Source of the DNA: JANPPS01 sp964242575
Lineage (GTDB): Bacteria; Pseudomonadota; Alphaproteobacteria; Acetobacterales; Acetobacteraceae
NCBI GenBank assembly: GCA_964242575.1
Contig: CAXTCN010000116.1
Coordinates: 1-13,510 of the forward strand
Reading direction: 5' to 3'
DNA length: 13,510 bases
This document shows positions 7,151-13,040 of this stretch, piece after piece. The notes under the pieces are model-generated. The model saw nothing but the letters and a program-made list of their open reading frames with translations, was not told the origin of the DNA and made no database searches. Within the stretch, counting starts at the first letter, position 1, and each line of letters begins with the position of its first letter. Both the position numbers and the translations under genes were made by a program.

Positions 7151-7669
7151 TCAGGCCTCTTGCGTGGTCAGTGTGGCGGGGAGCGGGGTGCGCTCGGCAG
7201 GCCCGTTGAGGCGCTGCTGCAGCGTTCGCAGGAGTGTGCCGGCAGCCTCGATAGCTTCGGGTGGCAGGCCAGCCGCAAGATCGTCCGCCCAGCGTTCCTG
7301 GCGCGTGATCGCTTGGCGGTAGGCGGCCTCCCCATGCTCGGTCATCGCTACCAGCATGGCGCGGGCGTGGTGAGGGTTGGGTTCGAGCCGGACCAAGCCG
7401 TCCGCGCGCATGTCGTCCACGTTGCGCTGCACCGCTTGCCGGGTCAGGCCCATGTTGCGGGCGATGTGCGCGACGGGCAGCGGCACCGGCGAGAGGGCAA
7501 TGGCTCCGAGCACCTGCCAGCGTGCGCTGGTCAGCCCAAGATCGTGGACCAAGGCGTCGCCCGTAGCGAGCAAGCCGCCATTTAGGCGGAACACCTCGAT
7601 CACGAGGCCGGTCAGGGCACGCCTAAGCCGGTGTGGGTCGTTGGAAGACGGGGCCGGTGTCTGTCTCAT
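7151..7669 (-). CDS. MarR-family regulator of the monooxygenase operon
   Basis: The 172-residue winged-helix protein matches MarR: helix GLTSARWQVLGAIALSPVPL, recognition region VAHIARNMGLTRQAVQRNVD, the wing LVRLEPNPHHARAMLVAMTE and flanking dimerisation helices. MarR proteins usually repress their own operon and release DNA when a small aromatic ligand binds. Its stop lies two bases before the monooxygenase ATG, so it probably senses a substrate of that enzyme. ATG 7669 is preferred over an in-frame TTG at 7696, because the region before 7669 looks like a promoter and operator. No Shine-Dalgarno sequence precedes either start, and a leaderless mRNA starting at 7669 is possible. Family assignment is firm; the ligand is unknown. 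Confidence 0.92.
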   Translation of the reverse strand: MRQTPAPSSNDPHRLRRALTGLVIEVFRLNGGLLATGDALVHDLGLTSARWQVLGAIALSPVPLPVAHIARNMGLTRQAVQRNVDDMRADGLVRLEPNPHHARAMLVAMTEHGEAAYRQAITRQERWADDLAAGLPPEAIEAAGTLLRTLQQRLNGPAERTPLPATLTTQEA

Positions 7670-7675
7670 ACCAGC

Positions 7676-7720
7676 GAGATAGGTGATGTCATCCAACTGT
7701 CAATAAGACAATACGTTGTC
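7676..7720 (-). promoter_or_regulatory. marR-monooxygenase promoter with overlapping MarR operator candidate
   Basis: On the minus strand a consensus -35 TTGACA (7703-7698) is followed after 16 bases by a weak -10 TATCTC (7681-7676), with ATG 7669 seven bases further. Covering the -35 are overlapping dyads: GACAA (7707-7711) and TTGTC (7716-7720) around a 4-bp centre, and TGTC (7698-7701) with GACA (7707-7710). Repeated TTGTC/GACAA half-sites over a -35 box are what an autorepressing MarR protein would need. The -35 and dyads are seen; the -10, the operator role and the leaderless start are inferred. Confidence 0.5.
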
Positions 7721-7869
7721 ATTCTGCATGTCTGTGGTCATGCGCTTGGGTAGCGTGCTCGGCCGCCCTGTTCAGGCGTGGAGGCCACGGCGCAACGGCT
7801 CGAGAAACGTTCGGGTCAAGGGCAGTGTGGACCGGTCACTACGGCAATGTTTAGGTTGACTCCGGAAGT

Positions 7870-8465
7870 TCACGCTGTTTTCGCGACCGCGCTGCCACCC
7901 TGTCGAGCGAGGGTGCGGTAAACGGTTGGCCCAGATACCGTGAACAGCTCGGCAAGGTCGCTGATCGAGTAATCGCCAGTGTCGTGCATCCGGCGCAGCT
8001 CCTTTTGCTGCCGATCGGACAGCTTGGGCTGCTTGCCGCGCAGCTTTCCCCGGGCACGGGCAATCGCCATGCCTTCTCGCGTGCGCAGCCGAATGAGGTC
8101 GGCCTCGAACTCGGCAAAGGTGGCGAGGATGTTGAAGAACATCTTACCCATCGGATCGGCAGGGTCATAGACGCTCGATCCCAGCGCGAGCTTGACGCCG
8201 CGCGCCACGAGAGCGTCGGCAATGAACCGGGCGTCCGGGACCGAGCGCGCCAGACGGTCGAGCTTCGGCACCACGAGCGTGTCGCCGGTGCGGACGGCGG
8301 CGAGCGCCTGGTCGAGGCCGGGCCGGGACCGGTTGGTGCCGGTCAGCCCGTAGTCGGTGTAGATGTGGTCGGCGGCGACGCCGAGCGTTTCGAGTGCGGC
8401 TTTCTGGGCGGCGAGGTCCTGCTGTCGGTGGAGCAGCGGGCATAGCCGATTAAGGTTGCCGTCAT
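7870..8465 (-). pseudogene. Serine resolvase/recombinase, one-base frameshift near N-terminus
   Basis: ATG 8465 opens MTATLIGYARCSTD, the N-terminus of Tn3/Tn552-type serine resolvases with the nucleophile Ser in the CST triplet. The frame is then lost at 'acc gac agc agg', where one inserted A (giving aag cag gac) restores QDLAAQKAALETLGV. After that shift, the frame reads IYTDYGLTGTNRSRPGL, VPKLDRLARSVPDARF, YDPADPMGKMFFNILATFAE and EADLIRLRTREGMA to the C-terminal helix-turn-helix YSISDLAELFTVSGPTVYRT. The repaired length is 198 residues, normal for the family. The open frame from GTG 8274 lacks the catalytic serine, so it should be inactive. It diverges from the transposase gene at 8642, as the resolvase does in Tn552-like transposons. 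One base could also be a sequencing error. Confidence 0.87.
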
Positions 8466-8473
8466 GGCAAAAA

Positions 8474-8489
8474 CTGTAACGTTAAACTC
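8474..8489 (+). repeat. Candidate transposon end or transposase-binding site, left
   Basis: CTGTAACGTTAAACTC matches the reverse complement of 10781-10794 (CTGTCCGTAAACTC) in its CTGT start and AAACTC finish, with a 2-bp length difference in the middle. It lies directly upstream of the resolvase ATG in the resolvase-transposase spacer. It could be the true element end or an internal binding site; Tn552 and Tn402 have several such sites per end. Confidence 0.4.
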
Positions 8490-8641
8490 CCCCTCACTGA
8501 TAGGATCATCGTACCAGCCAGGTGAGACACCGTTCCGCTTGGCTCTACAGGATTTGGCTGGCGCGGTCCGAACCGTCCACTGGCCGATCCCCTTGCGGAC
8601 ACCTGGCCGGCGCGCGGCAGACCTGGAGAGCCGGGGTCAGC

Positions 8642-9867
8642 ATGATGCAGGAAGGGACAGCCACGTCCTTCGCGGGCCTGGACGAGCAACGACGCAAGCA
8701 GGCGATGATCCGCTTCGCCGTGCTCCGACCCTGCCTGGTAAGAAGGCGTCTCACTCACGCGCGCCGCCAGCGAAGCCGGCATCCCGGTGCGGGGCAGAGC
8801 GTTGGCTGGCGCGCTACCGCCAGGGCGGCCTGGTCGGCTTGGCACACCCCGGCCACCGCGACGCCGGCACGCGCCGGTCGCCTGCGGCCCTCGTTGCTCT
8901 GATCGAGGGCATAGTGACGCTGGCGCAGGACGGGCCAGCCGCGTTCCGGGACCACTTCGAGCTAGTCCACCGCCACCGCGCCGCAGCGCCCAATGCGGTC
9001 TGGCAGGCGGACCACACCATGCTCGACCTCCTCATCCTCGACGAGGGCGGCAAGCCAGCCAGCCCCTGGCTGACCACGGTGGTGGACAACCACTCCCGCG
9101 CCATTGCCGGATACAGCGTGTTCCTTGGCGCGCCGTGCGTGTTGAACACCTGCCTCGCCCTGCGCCATGCGATCTGGCGCAAGGCTGATCCGGCCTGGCC
9201 CGTCTGCGGCATCCCGGACGTGCTCTACGTCGATCACGGCAGCGACTTCACCAGCCAGCACCTCGACCAAGTGGCGGCCAGCCTGCGCTTCCGCGTCGTC
9301 CACTCCGCCATCGGGCGGCCCTAGACCGGATCGTCGGCGCCTTCATCGCCGGCACCCACCACGCCCGGCTCCACAGCAAAACCGGCGAGATGCCGCTCGA
9401 CGCCTGGCGGGTCCGCGGCTTCCTGCCGCGCAGCCCCGAGAGCCTGCAAGACCTCGATTTGTTTATTGGTCATGCTTGCCAAGCCGCGGTGCGTGCGGCG
9501 CGACGGCATCCATTTCCAAGGCTTGCGCTACATTGGTCCGGTGCTGGCCGGGTATGTCGGCGAGACCGTCACCATCCGCTACGACCCGCGTGACCTGTCC
9601 GAGGCCAGGGTGTTCCACGGCCACCAGTTCCTATGCCGTGCGGTGAGCAAGGACCACGCGGGCGAGGCGTTCACGCTCAAGGACATCGAGGCCGCACGGC
9701 GAGCGCACCGCCGGGCGCTGCGCGCAACCATCAACGACCGCGTCGCGCGGGTGGCGGACTTCCTGCCTGCCCAAGCGCAGCCACCCAGGCTCATCCCGCC
9801 TGCAAAGCAGCCGTCGCCACCAGCCAACCGGCCTAAGCTGCGCCCCTACCGGGAGGATGGCCCATGA
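8642..9867 (+). pseudogene. Tn552/TniA-like DDE transposase, multiply broken
   Basis: The pieces read in order as one Mu/TniA-superfamily transposase. From ATG 8642: MMQEGTATSFAGLDEQRRKQ and IRFAVLRPCLV. After an extra base near 8741: EGVSLTRAASEAGIPVR. After a second shift at 8793: AERWLARYRQGGLVGLAHPG, the helix-turn-helix region. In that frame follow the catalytic Asp of VWQADHTMLDLL (9010-9012) and the second Asp of LYVDHGSDFTSQHLDQ (9232-9234). At 'HSAIGRP' the frame meets TAG 9322. The sequence resumes one frame over as LDRIVGAFIAGTHHARLHSK, without the G-R-G-K-x-E-R block that carries the third acidic residue. An extra T near 9462-9465 shifts it again to LLVMLAKPRCVRRDGIHF and the C-terminal domain. 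A further in-frame loss at IEG-IVTLAQDG (about 8905-8920) is suspected from memory of relatives. The stop overlaps the ATPase start (ATGA, 9864-9867). Even with frames repaired it lacks the catalytic Glu. Confidence 0.85.
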
Positions 9868-10691
9868 CGACCGCTGCAGCCGGCGAGCGCACGGGCGCGT
9901 TCATCGCCACCAAGGAGCACCGGCGCTTCGCCGAGTTCGCCGACGCCGTGCGCAAGCACCGCTAACATCGGCCTGTGCTATGGCGCGGCAGGCGTCGGCA
10001 AGAGCTGTTCGGCCCGCCGCTATGCCCGGTGGGACGTGGCCGAACCCCTGCTCGCCACCTGGGGGCCACGCGATCCTTCGGAGGCCAAGGTTCATGCAGC
10101 GCTCGCCCACAGCCGCGCCATTTTCTACACGCCTACCGTGTGCTGCCCCTTCCGCGAGCTGCACGGCGACATTGCGAAGCTCATCACCCGGGTAGGCGTT
10201 TGCATCGAAAGCCACGTCCACCGTGACAAGCTCGTCCACAAGGGCCAGATGTCCGACTTGGCCGAAGTCCTGATCGTCGACGAGGCCGAGCGGCTGACCA
10301 GCAGCGGCTCGAACACTTGCGCGACCTGTTCGACCGGACCGGCATCGGCGTGGTCCTGGTCGGGATGCCCGGCATCGAGAAGCGACTGTCGCGCTACCCG
10401 CAGCTCCACAGCCGCGTCGGCTTCGCCCACCACGACCGGCCCTTGCAGGGCGACGGGCTGGCTTTCGTGCTGACCCGTCACTGGCGGCAGCTCGGCCTTT
10501 CCCTCGACGGCGCCGATTTCACCGACGCCCAGGCCAGCGCCGCCATCGCGCGCATCACCGGCGGCAACTTCCGGCTGCTGCACCGCTTCTTCGTCCAGAT
10601 CGAGCGCATCCTGAAGATCAACGGGCTGTCCGTCATCACCGATGATGTGGTCGAGGCCGCACGCAGCACGCTCGTGATCGGCGCCGCATAA
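9864..10691 (+). pseudogene. TniB/MuB-like transposition ATPase, two one-base frameshifts
   Basis: ATG 9864, preceded by GGAGG at 9852-9856, opens MTTAAAGERTGAFIATKEHR and FADAVRKHR, then TAA at 9963. Removing one A there gives YIGLCYGAAGVGKSCSARRY with Walker A GAAGVGKS. The frame runs through FYTPTVCCPFRELHGDIAKL to Walker B EVLIVDEAERL. Near 10306, adding one base (ggc-tcg to ggc-ctc-gaa) restores LEHLRDLFDRTGIGVVLVGM, then GIEKRLSRYPQLHSRVGF and ITGGNFRLLHRFFVQIERIL to the stop at 10691. Proteins of this kind bind ATP and target DNA and stimulate the paired DDE transposase. The ATGA overlap with the transposase gene shows translational coupling. The repaired length, about 275 residues, is typical (Tn552 p271). 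Both lesions are single bases, so real decay and sequencing error both fit. Confidence 0.87.
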
Positions 10692-10780
10692 CGCTGGAAA
10701 AACCCCGCCAGTTGTCGCTGAAGGCCACACCGTCTCCCCGTCCAGCAATCGAATTGTTCGCTTTGCCGTTAGCAACCTGA

Positions 10781-10794
10781 GAGTTTACGGACAG
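10781..10794 (-). repeat. Candidate transposon end, right
   Basis: Reverse complement CTGTCCGTAAACTC, about 90 bp after the ATPase stop. It pairs imperfectly with 8474-8489. The remaining sequence 10692-10780 holds no gene I can support and is probably the noncoding end region of the transposon. Confidence 0.4.
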
Positions 10795-10852
10795 AGCGGG
10801 CGTGGCCAATCTGAAGTCGTTTGGCGATGAATATGCTACGGAGGTTAGGTCA

Positions 10853-11249
10853 GTGACCAAGCGCGTAATCATGCCACCGGAGCTTCGTGCGACAGCGGAA
10901 CAATTGAGGATGTCTCCGGCTCTCGTGTCCGGCAACCACGTTTCCTCACAGGTCTTACAGGGGGTGATCCGCGCAGACACATGCCAGAAGATGCAGAGAT
11001 TCAGATACGGAACTGCTTCGAAAAATCGGGTTTGTTTTACGCGAGGCGGGTTTGACGTTTCGATCTATGGTCGAGATGACGACCTACCATGTCGGCTTGC
11101 GTGATCACTTTGACCTATTCAACTTGCTTCGCCTCGAGTACGTCGTGGAGCCTTACCCGGCTTGGACGGCGGTCGAGGTTGCTGGTTTGAGGCGCAAAGG
11201 TGCAATCGTTGAGATTCGTGTGATTGCGAGCATCGATCCAGACAGTTGA
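10853..11249 (+). pseudogene. RidA (YjgF/UK114) family gene with two one-base deletions
   Basis: GTG 10853, with GGAGG at 10840-10844, opens TKRVIMPPELRATAEQLRMS and PALVSGNH. One missing base in 'cacgtttcc' (about 10940) moves the frame to FLTGLTGGDPRRHMPEDAEI and QIRNCFEK. A second missing base in the A run at 11021-11025 moves it to IGFVLREAGLTFRSMVEMTT, YHVGLRDHF and PYPAWTAVEVAGLRRKGAIV with EIRVIASI. These match the RidA fold: the central VxMTxYxxG strand and helix, and the signature PYPAWTAVEVAGL. RidA proteins hydrolyse reactive enamine/imine intermediates or act in catabolic pathways. Restored length is 132 residues, standard for RidA. The usual ligand Arg just before 'TAVEVA' is Trp here. 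It lies directly after the decayed transposon and is convergent with the AraC-family gene; it may have been an independent gene beside the insertion. Confidence 0.85.
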
Positions 11250-11394
11250 GCAAGTTCGCCTTGGAATGGTTTGGCGGACAAGGCAGCCCATCCGGTCGAT
11301 CACGGCGTTACGGGATCAGGTGGCCAATCTACACTTTCGGTTCGCCTGCCAACGGAACTCTCTATTTGGGATGATCCTTGGCAAGACCGGCTTC

Positions 11395-12372
11395 CTACCC
11401 GCCGCCACGCGCCCGCGCCCAAAGGCGGTATGCGCCTGGCGTCATACCCGAGAACCTGCAGAACGCGCGGCGGAAGCTCGCCTCATGCGCATACCCAGCT
11501 GCGATGGACACCTGCTTGACCGGCTTACCCCCTGCACCGAGCGCGGTCCGCGCCATCTCGAACCGCACCCGGACAATGAACCTCTTGGGCGACTCGCCCG
11601 CTGCTTGCCTCAGCCGCCGGTGCAAGGTGCGCGCGGACGTGCCCAGTTGCCGGGCCAGGCCTTGCGCCGTCACCGGCTCCGGCCCGCCGCGGCGCACGAT
11701 CTGCTCGGCGTCCAGCAGGAACGGGTTGGCGCGCGACAAGTGCCCAGCCGGCACATACACGGCCTGAGAGGAGGGTGCCATGTCCACCACGGCAAAGTCA
11801 GCCGCAACACGCGCCGCATCCGCCCCGCACAGGACCCGGACCATGTGCAACGCGAGATCAATCCAAGACAATGGCCCACCAGCCGTCACCACCCGGCGGT
11901 CCTCGGCCATGGCTAGGCCGAACGATGGATTGGCCTTGGGATAGCGGTGCTTCAGCTCGTCGTGCAGCCACCAGGTCGTGGTGCAGCGGCGGCGGTCCAG
12001 CAGCCCGGCTTCGCCTAGCATGAAGACGCCGCTGCACGACCCGCACGCCCAGGCGCCGTGGGCGTGCTGCCGCCGGAGCCAGTCCGCCGCGGCACCATGC
12101 ACCAACAGCATGGGCGGCCTGTTCTCATTGTCCGGCACGAAGCCGGGAATCACGGCGGCATGGCAATGCGGGATGTCCTCAAGCGCCCCATCCACGGCCA
12201 GGATGCGCCCCAGCCCGTCGCGGACGGGCTGGCTTCCAACGCTCGCGGTCACGACGTCGAACGGGACTGCACCGCCGTTCGCAATGGCGCGTCGTGCCAG
12301 CGTCAGCACGTCTACCAGCCCGGTGAAGCCTGACCCGAGGCACCCGTCCAGCCCGACAACCACGATCCGCAT
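11395..12372 (-). CDS. GlxA-like AraC-family regulator with DJ-1/PfpI domain
   Basis: The 325-residue regulator has an N-terminal DJ-1/PfpI (class I amidotransferase-like) sensing domain: MRIVVVGLDGCLGSGFTGLV, then the nucleophile-elbow region CGSCSGVFMLGEAGLLD with Cys113. A C-terminal AraC DNA-binding domain has helix-turn-helix one at about 235-256 (TAQGLARQLGTSARTLHRRL) and two at about 285-310 (VKQVSIAAGYAHEASFRRAF). This is the GlxA family layout, commonly controlling neighbouring catabolic or detoxification genes. ATG 12372 is chosen because GGAGG lies five bases upstream (12382-12378). An in-frame ATG at 12402 has no ribosome binding site. It diverges from the small exported protein at 12523, which together with the SDR behind it is the likely target. 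The frame is intact. The DJ-1 domain probably senses a small ligand rather than acting as an enzyme. Confidence 0.93.
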   Translation of the reverse strand: MRIVVVGLDGCLGSGFTGLVDVLTLARRAIANGGAVPFDVVTASVGSQPVRDGLGRILAVDGALEDIPHCHAAVIPGFVPDNENRPPMLLVHGAAADWLRRQHAHGAWACGSCSGVFMLGEAGLLDRRRCTTTWWLHDELKHRYPKANPSFGLAMAEDRRVVTAGGPLSWIDLALHMVRVLCGADAARVAADFAVVDMAPSSQAVYVPAGHLSRANPFLLDAEQIVRRGGPEPVTAQGLARQLGTSARTLHRRLRQAAGESPKRFIVRVRFEMARTALGAGGKPVKQVSIAAGYAHEASFRRAFCRFSGMTPGAYRLWARARGGG

Positions 12373-12418
12373 ACCAACCTCCGAATGTGGCGACTTTTGC
12401 ATGAAACATGGCTAACCT

Positions 12419-12446
12419 GCCATCCTGCCGCTGGTTGCCGGATGGC
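12419..12446. promoter_or_regulatory. 7-bp inverted repeat in the divergent spacer
   Basis: GCCATCC (12419-12425) and GGATGGC (12440-12446) are perfect inverted repeats 14 bp apart. They lie between the regulator start and the larger dyad at 12453. A second operator or an mRNA hairpin on the regulator side are both possible; no motif decides. Confidence 0.35.
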
Positions 12447-12452
12447 CGATGG

Positions 12453-12472
12453 TCGCCCCTGATCACGGGCGA
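12453..12472. promoter_or_regulatory. Near-perfect 20-bp dyad, GlxA-type operator candidate
   Basis: The site is built as TCGCCC-c-TGATCA-c-GGGCGA. Nine of ten base pairs about the centre (12462/12463) are symmetric. It lies in the spacer between the AraC-family regulator and the gene it diverges from, about 50 bp before the latter's ATG. AraC proteins often bind direct repeats, so a dyad might instead belong to another regulator. Confidence 0.5.
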
Positions 12473-12522
12473 TCCTGCACGTGGCCGAACGGTCCGCCTT
12501 GTGGCGGATACAGGAGACGATC

Positions 12523-12942
12523 ATGCAAACCCTTCGTCGAGCCTTGGCTGCCGCCGGCATCGCGGCCACTGTGGTTGCCGAACCTGCTTTGGCTCAACCC
12601 GCTATGCCGGAATGGCCGGCCACCGCGGCCAGGATGGGCCTTTTCGTCCGCCTCGACGCCAAGCCTGGCCAGGAGGCCGCCGTCGCGCGCTTCCTGCAGG
12701 GCGGCAAAACCATCGTGGACGCGGAGCCTGCGACCAGCACATGGTTCGCCCTGCGCCTGGATCCCACGACCTTTGCCATCTTCGACACCTTTCCCGACGA
12801 AGCCGGCCGGTCCGCGCACCTGTCGGGCAAGGTGGCTGCAGCCCTCATGGCGCAGGCGCCCGAACTACTGGTCCGTCCGCCCGTGATCGAGAAGGTGGAC
12901 ATCTTGGCTGTGAAGGTCTCCACGGCGCCGCTTGGGCAGTAG
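12523..12942 (+). CDS. Exported antibiotic-biosynthesis-monooxygenase (ABM) fold protein
   Basis: The 139-residue protein starts at ATG 12523 with AGGAGA at 12512-12517. Residues 1-24 form a signal peptide (RRALAAAGIAATVVAEPALA, cleavage before Gln25). The rest is a ferredoxin-like ABM-type domain: ARMGLFVRLDAKPGQEAAVA, then FLQGGKTIVDAEPATSTWFA, LRLDPTTFAIFDTFPDEAGR and SAHLSGKVAAALMA. That order of strand, helix, 'T.W..' strand, 'I.D.F.DE.....H' and final strand is typical of ABM proteins. Some are cofactorless monooxygenases; many are of unknown function, and most are cytoplasmic, so export is a slight oddity. A GTG at 12481 would add a tail before the signal peptide and is rejected. It is the first gene of a transcript with the SDR at 13041 and is probably controlled by the divergent regulator. 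Confidence 0.85.
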   Translation: MQTLRRALAAAGIAATVVAEPALAQPAMPEWPATAARMGLFVRLDAKPGQEAAVARFLQGGKTIVDAEPATSTWFALRLDPTTFAIFDTFPDEAGRSAHLSGKVAAALMAQAPELLVRPPVIEKVDILAVKVSTAPLGQ

Positions 12943-12980
12943 CCGGGGGTTGCGGCAAGCACACCGCGGTTCAATGGTGC

Positions 12981-13005
12981 GCCGGGCCAGCCTCGCTGGC
13001 CCGGC
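12981..13005 (+). terminator. Perfect 11-bp-stem hairpin between ABM gene and SDR
   Basis: GCCGGGCCAGC (12981-12991), loop CTC, and GCTGGCCCGGC (12995-13005) form a flawless GC-rich stem. No T run follows, so it is not a textbook intrinsic terminator. It may slow or partly stop transcription, or protect the upstream mRNA end so that the small protein and the SDR are made in different amounts. It starts 39 bp after the ABM stop and ends 35 bp before the SDR start. Confidence 0.55.
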
Positions 13006-13040
13006 AAGCCAACTGGCGCAGCAAAGGACAGGTCACACCT

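Larger units (their letters stand above)
7870..10794. mobile_element. Decayed Tn552/Tn402-like transposon (resolvase, TnpA, ATPase)
   Basis: Gene order is a divergent serine resolvase, a Mu/TniA-type DDE transposase and an ATP-binding transposition protein overlapping it. This matches the Tn552 layout; the tniQ of Tn402/Tn5053 is absent. Boundaries are approximate. The right end is placed at a sequence whose reverse complement is CTGTCCGTAAACTC (10794-10781), and a similar CTGTAACGTTAAACTC lies at 8474-8489. A true left end beyond the resolvase near 7850 was not proven and no target duplication was found. No passenger gene lies inside. With all three proteins broken, the element cannot move by itself. 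Confidence 0.7.

Noticed and set aside
7670..7696. TTG 7696 as marR start
   Set aside because: It lies within a TTGACA promoter-like region and the operator dyad and has no ribosome binding site. The extra nine residues are not typical.
7721..7869. Possible small gene between the marR promoter and the resolvase
   Set aside because: Only short open frames without a ribosome binding site or familiar sequence. This spacer may contain the outer transposon end, but none could be shown.
8464..8800. ATG 8464 as the start of the transposase
   Set aside because: The frame from 8464 reads unrelated residues until about 8794. The family N-terminus (MMQEG...LDEQRRKQA) is in another frame starting at 8642.
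11224..11916. 230-codon plus frame opposite the AraC-family regulator, and the adjoining frame from 11271
   Set aside because: Most of it is antisense to a clear regulator. The part before 11395 (145 bp spacer after ridA) matched nothing I recognise, so no gene is called there.
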